Origin: Bacteroidia bacterium | GTDB lineage: Bacteria > Bacteroidota > Bacteroidia > Bacteroidales > Bacteroidaceae | Reading direction: 5' to 3' | Assembly (NCBI GenBank): GCA_009929715.1 | Contig: RZZX01000003.1 | Location: 1 to 64,000, forward strand | Length of the DNA: 64,000 nt | Shown: positions 48,868 through 59,730 of the stretch, piece by piece | Layout: each line of letters starts with the position of its first letter | Position numbering within the stretch: position 1 is the first letter of the stretch | Notes under the pieces: model-generated | Told to the model about the DNA's origin: nothing | Database searches by the model: none | The model's input: only the letters and a program-made list of their open reading frames with translations | Made by a program: the position numbers and the translations under genes

Positions 48868-49377
48868 ATGGCAACGACTTTAAAACTCTATTCGCTAAAC
48901 TATACCCAACTGAGGACTTACCTAATCGCTCTGGCTTTTATTATCGGCAACATGCTTTTTCCACAATTGGCTCATCTCATCCCACAAGGAGGATTTATCT
49001 TTCTGCCGATCTATTTCTTTACACTCATTGGAGCCTATAAATATGGGTGGAGAACCGGATTGCTGACAGCCGTTCTCTCTCCAACAGCCAATTATTTATT
49101 GTTCGGTATGCCTCCGCTAGCAGTTCTTCCGGCTATTCTCTTCAAGTCGGTCTTTCTGGCATTAGCTGCAGGGTATGCAGCACACCGATTCAAACGCCTC
49201 TCTATTCCGATTCTGATAGCGGTCGTGCTCTCCTACCAGTTGGCCGGCACGTTAGTAGAATGGGCCTTGATAGGTCACTTCTTTGAAGCCATACAAGATT
49301 TTAGAATCGGCATCCCTGGCATGTTGTTACAGGTCTTTGGCGGCTATCTCGTGATTCGATATAGCGGTCGATTATAG
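48868..49377 (+). CDS. ECF transporter S component-like membrane protein
   Basis: About five to six TM segments with ECF-S-like architecture. Confidence 0.65.
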   Translation: MATTLKLYSLNYTQLRTYLIALAFIIGNMLFPQLAHLIPQGGFIFLPIYFFTLIGAYKYGWRTGLLTAVLSPTANYLLFGMPPLAVLPAILFKSVFLALAAGYAAHRFKRLSIPILIAVVLSYQLAGTLVEWALIGHFFEAIQDFRIGIPGMLLQVFGGYLVIRYSGRL

Positions 49378-49455
49378 CCTACTAAGCGTATGCAGATTAC
49401 TAAGCAGCAAGCTCCTTAACATAGTCGAGTCTATAAAAATGACCTATTGACGTGA

Positions 49456-49508
49456 GAAATATACCATAAACGGGTTATTTCGTCACCTCTCAAAAGTGCC
49501 TACTTTTG
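49456..49508 (+). promoter_or_regulatory. cysK promoter with putative operator (TACCA-N9-TATTTC-N19-TACTTTTG)
   Basis: TACCA 49462-49466, TATTTC 49476-49481, -7 box 49501-49508. Same arrangement upstream of metY. Confidence 0.6.
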
Positions 49509-49594
49509 CCTCATCAAATAAAAGATAGAGAACCGATAAAAGGGAGATAACTCTTTTAAAACGTTCCGATTATTCATTATAAAAGACTCGAACT

Positions 49595-50542
49595 ATGACT
49601 CAAATAGCAAAACGGCTCACAGAGCTTATCGGACATACCCCGTTATTGGAATTGCAACAGTTTGGACAATTCCATTCATTAGAAGCCACTCTCATCGGCA
49701 AACTAGAATCGTTTAATCCTTTGGGAAGTGTGAAGGATCGCATCGCACTAGCCATGATCGAAGAAGCTGAAGCCACGGGGGTGCTTTCATCCCACAGTAT
49801 CATTATTGAACCAACGAGCGGGAATACTGGCATCGGACTAGCCTTTGTAGCGGCTACACGTGGTTATCGACTCGTCTTAACGATGCCCGAAACGATGAGC
49901 TTAGAGCGCCGCAATTTATTGAAAGCACTGGGGGCTACACTGGTCTTGACTCCAGGGGCCGAAGGGATGAAAGGGGCTATCGCAAAGGCAGAGATACTTC
50001 GCCAAGAGACACCGGGAGCTATCACGCTACAGCAGTTTAGCAACGCAGCCAACCCAACCATACATACCCGAACCACGGCGGAAGAGATCTGGCAGGACAC
50101 AGAGGGGAAAGTCGACTTATTTGTGGCTGGGGTAGGAACAGGTGGCACGGTGAGTGGCGTAGGAAAACGATTGAAAGAGCTAAAGCCAACGATCGAAATA
50201 GTTGCCGTAGAGCCCAGCGACTCTCCAGTCCTTTCGGGAGGTGCACCTGGACCACATAAGATACAAGGAATCGGTGCCGGCTTTATCCCAGACAACTACC
50301 ATGCTCGTTATGTAGATCGCGTCATGCAAGTGACTAATGAGGAAGCGATACTCACTAGTCGCCAACTGGCAAAGACTGAAGGATTACTTGTTGGCATCTC
50401 ATCGGGGGCAGCAACCTATGCCGCCATGCAACTAGCTAAACTCCCCGAATACAAAGGAAAAACAATCGTAACGATGCTACCAGATACAGGAGAACGTTAC
50501 CTCTCTACACTCCTTTACGACTTCGATGGGTATCCGCTCTAA
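49595..50542 (+). CDS. cysK: Cysteine synthase A
   Basis: [42 protein letters not shown]. Confidence 0.95.
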   Translation: MTQIAKRLTELIGHTPLLELQQFGQFHSLEATLIGKLESFNPLGSVKDRIALAMIEEAEATGVLSSHSIIIEPTSGNTGIGLAFVAATRGYRLVLTMPETMSLERRNLLKALGATLVLTPGAEGMKGAIAKAEILRQETPGAITLQQFSNAANPTIHTRTTAEEIWQDTEGKVDLFVAGVGTGGTVSGVGKRLKELKPTIEIVAVEPSDSPVLSGGAPGPHKIQGIGAGFIPDNYHARYVDRVMQVTNEEAILTSRQLAKTEGLLVGISSGAATYAAMQLAKLPEYKGKTIVTMLPDTGERYLSTLLYDFDGYPL

Positions 50543-50547
50543 CACGA

Positions 50548-50597
50548 AAATACCACATAAATGGTATTTCAAGAATCGTTCCATAAAGCTACTTTTG
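50548..50597 (+). promoter_or_regulatory. metY promoter with dyad AAATACCA-N6-TGGTATTT and -7 box TACTTTTG
   Basis: TACCA 50551-50555, TATTTC 50565-50570, -7 box 50590-50597. Confidence 0.6.
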
Positions 50598-50618
50598 CAG
50601 CATTAATATGACAACAAC

Positions 50619-50714
50619 ATGAGAACAGACAACCATTTCTTTTCACTAATTTGGTGTGCATTTCATTCGAATGCATACCAAATGTTGTCTATGTCTCCCC
50701 GAATGTGCTGCTAG
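50619..50714 (+). CDS. Putative leader peptide MRTDNHFFSLIWCAFHSNAYQMLSMSPRMCC
   Basis: ATG to TAG, 31 sense codons, in the metY 5' leader; ends Met-Cys-Cys. Below the length cutoff of the supplied ORF track. Confidence 0.5.
   Translation: MRTDNHFFSLIWCAFHSNAYQMLSMSPRMCC
50649..50683 (+). promoter_or_regulatory. Stem-loop within the leader ORF
   Basis: ATTTGGTGTGCATT ... AATGCATACCAAAT, 14-bp arms with one G-U position. Confidence 0.6.
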
Positions 50715-50722
50715 CAGCACAT
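50703..50722 (+). promoter_or_regulatory. 20-bp perfect palindrome overlapping the Met-Cys-Cys-stop codons
   Basis: ATGTGCTGCTAGCAGCACAT. Confidence 0.7.
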
Positions 50723-50819
50723 ATAAACCTATTATACGATCTCTACCGATCTGTTTATCGCATTGCATATCCGATAAACCTCTACATTCCCTTCCATTAT
50801 TCATCATTAAGAAAATTAA

Positions 50820-52130
<1,311 letters not shown>

Positions 52131-52164
52131 AAAACAAGTAGAAAGAAACTATTCAAAACTCAGC

Positions 52165-52199
52165 GTTTCCTTCTCTTGCTCTACGCAAGAGAAGGAAAC
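52165..52199. terminator. Perfect 15-bp hairpin between convergent metY and the GyrI-like gene
   Basis: GTTTCCTTCTCTTGC-TCTAC-GCAAGAGAAGGAAAC; no obvious U tract. Confidence 0.6.
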
Positions 52200-52209
52200 A
52201 GATAGCCTC

Positions 52210-52683
52210 TTATTTCATAGGAATACGTAGCTCAACCACCCAAGGTGCATTAGCCCCCTGCGTCTGATCGGCGCAACTGATATAAAATTCATAGTGATCG
52301 CGATCATCAGACACATACCTCTCTTGATTAAAAGTTTCATACGCTTGTTGCCAAGCCTCACCATATTCGCTCATTATGAGTTCAACCTGCATAACGAAGT
52401 ACTTTCCTCCACTAACCGTATATGGTTTCATTCCTTCGCCCGGCTCCATACCAGATAAATTCTCCAGGCAAGCCTCAGAACGCAATTGATCCATCGGTGT
52501 CTGCATGGGATCATCATGATAAACTCCAAGCATTTTAGGAGCAGCAGCCCAAAGGTTGTGCACACCAGCCCATGCCGCCAATCGTTCAAAAGCTCCTGCA
52601 ATCCCTGCATACGGACCAACATGAGAAATGGCAATGGTTTCAATTGATTCAAGATTCTGAATCGTCGTACTATTTATTTTCAT
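52210..52683 (-). CDS. GyrI-like/AraC effector-binding domain protein
   Basis: ETIAISHVGPYAGIAGAFERLAAWA; GyrI-like fold signature. Confidence 0.8.
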   Translation of the reverse strand: MKINSTTIQNLESIETIAISHVGPYAGIAGAFERLAAWAGVHNLWAAAPKMLGVYHDDPMQTPMDQLRSEACLENLSGMEPGEGMKPYTVSGGKYFVMQVELIMSEYGEAWQQAYETFNQERYVSDDRDHYEFYISCADQTQGANAPWVVELRIPMK

Positions 52684-53609
52684 AACACTAACTTTTTAAG
52701 AATTTGTTTAATAATCACATTGACCTCAGGAGGAGTCACCACTGTGGTCGTATCAGCATTCGCTAGTACCCATCTAGCCAACGATTCGAGCGAATACGCC
52801 ATATACGTCTGCTCCACTTGCTCATCGTCTAATACCCTCTCTGAAGTCAATCCCATGAAATAACAGTGATCGGCATGTGATCGAGCAACCGATTTACTCG
52901 TACACAAAACCACCTTTTGAAGTTGCTGAGGATCATCACATCCCAAAAGAGATTCCAAAGGAGGATGCACTTTCGTCTGGCTCATAGTAGTCACCTCTAT
53001 ATGCCCGATACGATCCAGTCTAAACAGCCGATACTCTTTCCGCAGATAGCACCAAGCAGACAGATACCAATTGGGATGTGAATAAGTAATGCCAACAGCC
53101 TCCAACATTCGTTTAGTACCCTTTCCGTCGACATTTGTGTAATCAATTTCAATGACCAATTTATCATTAATACTGCTAAGAATCATTTGTAATAAGTTAG
53201 GTAAGCTTTTACCTAAATTTCGACTTCTATACACAGCAATCGTATCATCCATATCCTGAAGGTATTTCTTATCGACCGCACGTAATGCTGCACGAATTTT
53301 ATCCATACCCTGACGAAAATAACTACTATTCACCGAATCAGTCAGTTGTTCAATCATCTTCTCTGCCGTTAAAAAAGCCATAGCCTCTTCCTTGGTAAAC
53401 ATCAGTGAAGGTAGCCTATACCCTTCAATTAAAGCGTACCCCACCCCTGCATTACCACATATCGGCACCCCCGCTTCCGAGAGTGTGCGCATGTCACGAT
53501 AAATGGTGCGCAAACTGACGCCGAAGCGCTCTGCCATCTCGGCCGACTTAACAACCGGGCGCGATTGCAACAGAACCAATAAAGCCGATATGCGGTCCAG
53601 TCTATTCAT
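52680..53609 (-). CDS. HTH/WYL domain transcriptional regulator (YafY type)
   Basis: RLDRISALLVLLQSRPVVKSAEMAERFGVSLRTIYRDMRTLSEAGVPI; WYL-like C-terminus. Confidence 0.92.
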   Translation of the reverse strand: MNRLDRISALLVLLQSRPVVKSAEMAERFGVSLRTIYRDMRTLSEAGVPICGNAGVGYALIEGYRLPSLMFTKEEAMAFLTAEKMIEQLTDSVNSSYFRQGMDKIRAALRAVDKKYLQDMDDTIAVYRSRNLGKSLPNLLQMILSSINDKLVIEIDYTNVDGKGTKRMLEAVGITYSHPNWYLSAWCYLRKEYRLFRLDRIGHIEVTTMSQTKVHPPLESLLGCDDPQQLQKVVLCTSKSVARSHADHCYFMGLTSERVLDDEQVEQTYMAYSLESLARWVLANADTTTVVTPPEVNVIIKQILKKLVL

Positions 53610-53617
53610 GATACAAC

Positions 53618-54046
53618 TTATACCTCCTCATACAATAAGGCCCAAAGTACACCAAAGCGATCTGTTATTTCGGCATAACGCTTCGCAAAATAGACCTCAC
53701 CAAGCTCACACGAAATCTTTTGAGCACCAGCAGATAATTTCGCATACACCTCTTCTATTTGAGCCATTGAATCACAATAAAGAGTCAGCATCCCTCCGTC
53801 GCCAAACCGACGCTCATCACCCGGTAAGGTATCGGCAACACTCAGCATACCGCCTGAAAAAAAAACACTACCATGCAACACATGCTGCTTGCAATCTTCC
53901 GGGACATCTGGCAAACCAGACTCAGCAGGCATAGACTCGTAGCGGTAAAGTTCACCCAATTGGCCGCCCAAAACTGTTGCATAAAAATGAGCCGCCTCTT
54001 CTGCTTGCCCATTAAAGAAAAGATAAGATGTCAGTTTCATCATCAA
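53618..54046 (-). CDS. VOC family (PhnB-like) protein
   Basis: LTSYLFFNGQAEEAAHFYATVLGG; ITDRFGVLWALLYE. Confidence 0.88.
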   Translation of the reverse strand: MMMKLTSYLFFNGQAEEAAHFYATVLGGQLGELYRYESMPAESGLPDVPEDCKQHVLHGSVFFSGGMLSVADTLPGDERRFGDGGMLTLYCDSMAQIEEVYAKLSAGAQKISCELGEVYFAKRYAEITDRFGVLWALLYEEV

Positions 54047-54322
54047 AAGTTTTTAATTAGAACTGTTTTTAATTAGAATTCTGGCACAAAGTTATTTGCT
54101 GTTTTGACAACCGTATGTCAGCATCATTCCTAAAAAACGAAAATAAGCACTTTCCTAAAAAGCAAATTTATCGGATTCAAAGATGTTATCCTATTTTTTC
54201 ATGCCTTTTTAGTTTAGAAGCGACGTGCCCACACCTCTAAACTACTAAAAAGTGCCCCATCTGCCACCAAACGGGCTGATAGGACACTTCCTTTTCTTAT
54301 TCGTCACTCAATCCAAACAGAA

Positions 54323-56056
54323 TCAATTCACCTGAACGGGGGTAATCCTTTTAGAGACCCCATTCTCATTAAACGATTGAATTGAGAAGAAGTATTTCTG
54401 TGCGGTATTTAAACACCTTAGAGAGAGCTTATTCTCATCATAAACCATCCAGGAATGATACAGTTTATCGGGAGCAATACCCCACTTCACCACATAGCCT
54501 TGAACACCCGGTTGGGCTTTCCAAGTAAGCGAAGCATTTCGTCGGTCTTTATCGCGTACCACTGTAAAAGCCTTCACGGGAGCAGGGCTCTGACCATCGC
54601 CACGCCCAAACACCCGAATATCCGAAAGCGCTAAATTCGGTGTAGGCACCTCGATATTAGAGTAACGCACATAACGCACCTTTTGTGGCGTTTCAAGTTC
54701 CACATAGTCGTTCGGACAATCTTTAAAACTGTTTCGCTTATCAATCAGCGTCAACCACTGCTTCCCATCTAGCGATCCTTCGACCACATAACGGTGGCGC
54801 AAACCTGGCACACGACCATACAAGTTGGACTGATAGTCGAAATAATTAATCTGCATAGCATGTACTGTCGACGGACGAAGCAGGTCGATCTGTACCCACT
54901 CCCGAGCACCATTCGTTTCGGCCAACCAAAAGCTTTTCACCTGTTCATCTGTCAGCAAATCGGGGGTATGTCCGTCACGAAAAGAAGAGGCCGTTACCGG
55001 CTTCCGGTAAGACAGCAACATCCAACCGGTAAATCCCCCCTTCACTCCCGATTCTGCAGGTGCATAATGCGGATAATCGCCAAACTCAGAGTCGGCATAC
55101 ATCAGTCCATCCCGATCGAAATAGAGCGGAAACATACACAGCCGACGCTCCCAATTCACATTCGACGAGAGAGCCATGGAAGAGAAATGCCAATAATGAC
55201 CACCCGGTCCCTTCACTGTACTGCCATGCCCTGCCCCGTTCATAAACCCGCCCGGTTTAAAGCTGATGGGATTATTTGGTGCATACGTATAAGGACCCAA
55301 CGGCGAACGAGCCATATACACCCCATCGCCATAAACATTGAACTCCGTTCCAGGTGCACCGTATTGCAAATAATACGTCCCGTTGTGTTTCGTCATCCAA
55401 GGCCCCTCGATATACCCCGGAATAACCGTATCGGCATTGTTCTCGCCGAAGCGCTCCCAACCATGCAAGGCCATGTTCTTATTAAACAAGGTATCAACAC
55501 CCCCAACCGGTAAGAACCGATTCACCCGATCCAACTTCCGACCACGAATCGGATAAAGATTCGACGAGCCCCAAAACAGATAAGCTTGCTCGTCATCATC
55601 GATAAAGAGAGCCGGATCTTGAAGATCCGTCAAAATCGTCGGCACCGCCTTCCAGTCCCCCTTTTTAGGATTATCGGTATACAGCACACTCATCGCTCCC
55701 GAAGGATCACCGGTAACGTAAAGCACCGAATCTTTATAATTATGAGCAGCCGGTGCGTTACTCCCTTGAAAATACCAAGACTGTGGCGTAATAAAATCCC
55801 AGTTCAGCAAATCTTTAGAGTGCCAATACCCCAATGACCGGGTCACAAACATGTAATACTCCCCCCTAAATTCCACCACAGCCGGATCGGCTCCGGAACG
55901 GTAAGAGATATGCTTATCGGCATTATAAATCATGTACGTGTAATCCACATTCAGCGGGTTACAATAACTTCGTGCGCTCATGGTTTGAGCTTGTGTGGAA
56001 AGACCTCCCACACAAGCTACAATCAGAACGATTAAACGTAACCAAAGTCTAACCAT
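54323..56056 (-). CDS. GH43-like glycoside hydrolase with discoidin (F5/8C) and FN3-like C-terminal modules
   Basis: SGADPAVVEFRGEYYMFVT, DPALFIDDDEQAYLFWG, YIEGPWMTKHNGTYYLQY; C-terminal discoidin/FN3-like regions. Confidence 0.82.
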   Translation of the reverse strand: MVRLWLRLIVLIVACVGGLSTQAQTMSARSYCNPLNVDYTYMIYNADKHISYRSGADPAVVEFRGEYYMFVTRSLGYWHSKDLLNWDFITPQSWYFQGSNAPAAHNYKDSVLYVTGDPSGAMSVLYTDNPKKGDWKAVPTILTDLQDPALFIDDDEQAYLFWGSSNLYPIRGRKLDRVNRFLPVGGVDTLFNKNMALHGWERFGENNADTVIPGYIEGPWMTKHNGTYYLQYGAPGTEFNVYGDGVYMARSPLGPYTYAPNNPISFKPGGFMNGAGHGSTVKGPGGHYWHFSSMALSSNVNWERRLCMFPLYFDRDGLMYADSEFGDYPHYAPAESGVKGGFTGWMLLSYRKPVTASSFRDGHTPDLLTDEQVKSFWLAETNGAREWVQIDLLRPSTVHAMQINYFDYQSNLYGRVPGLRHRYVVEGSLDGKQWLTLIDKRNSFKDCPNDYVELETPQKVRYVRYSNIEVPTPNLALSDIRVFGRGDGQSPAPVKAFTVVRDKDRRNASLTWKAQPGVQGYVVKWGIAPDKLYHSWMVYDENKLSLRCLNTAQKYFFSIQSFNENGVSKRITPVQVN

Positions 56057-56062
56057 CTTCTG

Positions 56063-58333
56063 TTATTTTAAAGAGAATGAAGCCCTATTCGTCGTATCGT
56101 CCGAACTCAGTCCAACCCACAACGTAAAGTCGCCCGGTTCCGCTTTCTTCTTCATATCCAGCCCATAGAACGCCAAGTCATCGGCAGTCAGCTTAAAGGT
56201 CACTTGCTGAGTTTCACCACCCTTCAAAGCGATCTTACTAAACCCTTTGAGTTCTTTCACCGGCCGAGTCACACTCCCTACCAGATCGCGCACATAAAGT
56301 TGAACCACACTCTCACCCTCACGTGCACCGGTATTCTTCACATCGGCTGTCACCACAAGTGTCTCACCTTTGCTGAAGACAGAACGATCCAAACGAAGAT
56401 TCGTAACCGTGAAATCGGTATAACTCAACCCATAGCCGAACGGATAAAGCGGTGTGTTGTCCACATCGAGGTAGCTCGATTTGTAATCCGCTTTAGGACC
56501 CATTTCATTCAACGGCCGACCAGTGTTTTTATGATTGTAATACAACGGTAACTGTCCCACATTGCGCGGAAACGACATCACCAAGCGCCCCGAAGGGTTA
56601 TAATCACCCGCTACTACATCGGCAATACCATTACCCGACTGAGTACCCAGATACCATGCCTGCATAATTCCGTCGATAGCCGTATCCTCCCAAGAGAGAT
56701 CGAGCGGACGACCGCTGAAGAGAATCATCCCCACCGGTTTTCCTGTTGCTTTCAGTGCCTGAAGCAACTCCCTTTGAACTGCCGGCAGTTGAATATCCGT
56801 GCGACAAGCCGCTTCACCAGACCAGTTGAAGTCCTCGCCAACAGCCGCTATGACTACATCCGCCTTCTGAGCCGTTTGCACCGCCTCAGCCAACTTAGCT
56901 GCATCACGTTGTTCGATACCACACCCTTCGGCATAAACCACCTTCACCTGACTGCCGGCATATTTCTCCACCAAAGCCTCATAAAGCGGTACACTCATCT
57001 TCCGATCACCTAAGCCAGCCCATTCGCCATTCAAATTCATCCGATCCTGAGCGAACGGTCCGACTACCGCTACCGTCAACGCCCTCTTTTTCTCAATCGG
57101 GAACACCCCATTATTTTTCAATAAAACAATCGATTTAGCCGATGCCTCACGCGCTACCTTCATGTATTCCGGTTGCAAAAGATTCGCTTTAGCCCGCGCC
57201 TCATCGAGGTACTTAAACGGATCATCGAACAATCCCAAGATAAACTTCATCTCCAAAATCCGACGCACCGCCTGATCGATAGTCGCTACCGACACCTTCC
57301 CTTCGGCTACCGACTGCTTCATATGCTTCACAAAAACAGCCCCAGTCATATCCATGTCGATTCCTGCATTCAAAGCCAACTCACCAGCCTGCTTCTCATT
57401 CGCCGCCACACCATGTGGTACCAACTCGTTGATCCCCGTATAATCGGTCACCACAAAGCCTTTAAAGTCCCACTCTTTACGAAGAATATCGGTCATTAGA
57501 AACTTACTCGCTGTACTAGGCACTCCCCCTATCTCGTTGAACGAAGCCATGTAAGTTGCCACGCCAGCCTCTTTAGCCGCCTCATAAGGAGGCAAATAAA
57601 AATTGCGCAAGGTATGTTCAGAAAGCTCCGCACTGTTATAGTCACGTCCGGCCTCCGCTGCCCCATAGGCCGCAAAATGTTTGCAACACGCCATCACCGT
57701 AAACGGACTCTGCAAGGCACGCCAATCAGTTCCACCTTGGAAACCTTCGACACGCGCTTTAGCGATCACACTACCCAAGTAGACATCCTCGCCAGCTCCC
57801 TCCATGACACGTCCCCAACGCGCATCCCGTGCAATGTCGACCATCGGAGCAAACGTCCAATGTATCCCGTCAGAAGCCGCTTCACGCGCTGCAATAGCCG
57901 CTGTCCGCTTCATCAAGTCCAAATCCCACGAACACGATTCTGCCAAAGGCATTGGAAAGATAGTCCGGTAACCATGAATCACATCCAACCCAAACAACAC
58001 CGGGATATGCAAGCGAGACGACTCAATAGCCATCTTCTGCAAGTTCCGAATACCCTCCACGGTTGAAGCATTAAAGACACTACCTACCAACCCCTTCTTC
58101 AAGTAAGGTTCAAAATCATCGGGCATAATCGGTCCCGTAATTCCCCAGTTACAAGAGAATTGCGTCATCTGCCCGATCTTCTCCTCCAGCGTCATGAGCC
58201 GCAACAGCGAATCCACTCGGTATTCGATGTGCTTATCCCCACTAAAACTCTTCCATGCTTTTTTCGATGTTTTGCCAACCGCCCAACTTAGCAACGGCAG
58301 GCAACAAGCGATAATCGCTATACTTCTTTTCAT
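56063..58333 (-). CDS. GH3 beta-glucosidase-like protein
   Basis: LMTLEEKIGQMTQ, KHFAAYGAAEAGRDYN, VVTDYTGI; C-terminal FN3-like domain. Confidence 0.93.
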   Translation of the reverse strand: MKRSIAIIACCLPLLSWAVGKTSKKAWKSFSGDKHIEYRVDSLLRLMTLEEKIGQMTQFSCNWGITGPIMPDDFEPYLKKGLVGSVFNASTVEGIRNLQKMAIESSRLHIPVLFGLDVIHGYRTIFPMPLAESCSWDLDLMKRTAAIAAREAASDGIHWTFAPMVDIARDARWGRVMEGAGEDVYLGSVIAKARVEGFQGGTDWRALQSPFTVMACCKHFAAYGAAEAGRDYNSAELSEHTLRNFYLPPYEAAKEAGVATYMASFNEIGGVPSTASKFLMTDILRKEWDFKGFVVTDYTGINELVPHGVAANEKQAGELALNAGIDMDMTGAVFVKHMKQSVAEGKVSVATIDQAVRRILEMKFILGLFDDPFKYLDEARAKANLLQPEYMKVAREASAKSIVLLKNNGVFPIEKKRALTVAVVGPFAQDRMNLNGEWAGLGDRKMSVPLYEALVEKYAGSQVKVVYAEGCGIEQRDAAKLAEAVQTAQKADVVIAAVGEDFNWSGEAACRTDIQLPAVQRELLQALKATGKPVGMILFSGRPLDLSWEDTAIDGIMQAWYLGTQSGNGIADVVAGDYNPSGRLVMSFPRNVGQLPLYYNHKNTGRPLNEMGPKADYKSSYLDVDNTPLYPFGYGLSYTDFTVTNLRLDRSVFSKGETLVVTADVKNTGAREGESVVQLYVRDLVGSVTRPVKELKGFSKIALKGGETQQVTFKLTADDLAFYGLDMKKKAEPGDFTLWVGLSSDDTTNRASFSLK

Positions 58334-58344
58334 TCCTCTCCTAT

Positions 58345-59730
58345 TTAATCATTAAATCCTAATTTCTTCAATCCCTCTTTCACCTCCGGACAACTCATAA
58401 AGAGCTTCCAAATCAAACCAGTACGGTAATTCTCAATCATCGGAGCAATGGTACACTGATCGATAGCCAAATAGCGGTTAATATACCACTCATCCTGAAT
58501 ACTGAACGCATCATAAAACCCATATTTTCCCCAAATCCGATCGCCCAAATCGAAATAAAAATGCTTCAATGCCCGCATCGATTCCTGAGGCGTATAGGGA
58601 AAACTAGAAAGTGCGGCCGTAGGCGCAATCACCCCCTTATCATTACTCGGCATGTGCGCATCGTAACCACCTACCGAATAGCTGGCAGTCAGCCCCCAAC
58701 AAGCGTCGGAATAGCCCTTATACCCCTTTGGATTCGTCACACAATACCGGTAATTGACCAATGCCTGATGACACACCACCGTCCAATAGTCGGCATAACG
58801 ATCCTTCAACCCTTTCGGACAAAGCCCGATGTACGAATAGTGTGCCCAGAAAAGCGGGCCACCCAACTCCTCCGCACCATTGTGTTTAAGTTCCAAGGGC
58901 AAGCCATAAGGTGCACGGTTGCTCCGGATCTCACCGTTGCGTGCCCATCCCTCATGATAAACCTCAGCCGGGATTGGATGCGTAGGCGACGAGGCTGCTA
59001 AAACGTAAGTAACCAAACACTCGTTGTACCCTTTCAAAGGGAAATTCATTTCCCACCCATAATTAGGCGACCAATGCCAATACAACACATTCTCACCCCG
59101 ACGATACCATGAAAAATCCATCTCATGCCACAGTCCATTAATCTTATCGACCAACGCCCGTTCACGTGCATTCCCCTCTAGAAAATACTGGCGTACACAC
59201 AGCAAGCTCTGCATCAAGAAAGAGCTCTCTACTAAATCGCCCCCATCATCTTTCTGTCCGAACGGTTTCACCCGTCCCGTCTTTCCATACAACCAGTGTG
59301 GCCAAACCCCATGAAAGCGATCCGCTTTTGTCAGAAAGTCCACTATGCGATGCAACCGTTCCACAGCTTGATCACGCGGAATAAAGCCACGATCAACCCC
59401 CACTATCAAGCCCGCAAGACCAAAGCCACTCCCACCAATGGTCACCACATCAGCATCCTGCTGCGGATAAACCCCATCCATGTGAATACGCTCAGCCGCC
59501 AAGCCCGAATGCGGTTCCGCCCCGTCCCACATATAATTTAGATGCACCTGCTGGATATAATCCAGCAACTCCTCATCCGAATGAAACGACAGTCGGCGAG
59601 TCGGCTTTTCCACACGACCTCCCTCTGTACCACCATTGGCTGCAGAACACCCCATACACAAAGGCTGTAAAGCGCTCAAAAGCACAACTACAGCTAAATA
59701 TCTTTTTATCTTTCTTTTAAACATCTTCAT
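58345..59730 (-). CDS. Glucoamylase-family (pfam10091-like; GH144 candidate) protein
   Basis: DGAEPHSGLAAERIH, GGSGFGLAGLIVGVDRGFI, WGLTASYSVGGYDAH. Confidence 0.8.
   Translation of the reverse strand: MKMFKRKIKRYLAVVVLLSALQPLCMGCSAANGGTEGGRVEKPTRRLSFHSDEELLDYIQQVHLNYMWDGAEPHSGLAAERIHMDGVYPQQDADVVTIGGSGFGLAGLIVGVDRGFIPRDQAVERLHRIVDFLTKADRFHGVWPHWLYGKTGRVKPFGQKDDGGDLVESSFLMQSLLCVRQYFLEGNARERALVDKINGLWHEMDFSWYRRGENVLYWHWSPNYGWEMNFPLKGYNECLVTYVLAASSPTHPIPAEVYHEGWARNGEIRSNRAPYGLPLELKHNGAEELGGPLFWAHYSYIGLCPKGLKDRYADYWTVVCHQALVNYRYCVTNPKGYKGYSDACWGLTASYSVGGYDAHMPSNDKGVIAPTAALSSFPYTPQESMRALKHFYFDLGDRIWGKYGFYDAFSIQDEWYINRYLAIDQCTIAPMIENYRTGLIWKLFMSCPEVKEGLKKLGFND

Noticed and set aside
54794-55513. 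239-aa ORF on the + strand
   Set aside because: Antisense to the GH43-like gene; shadow ORF.
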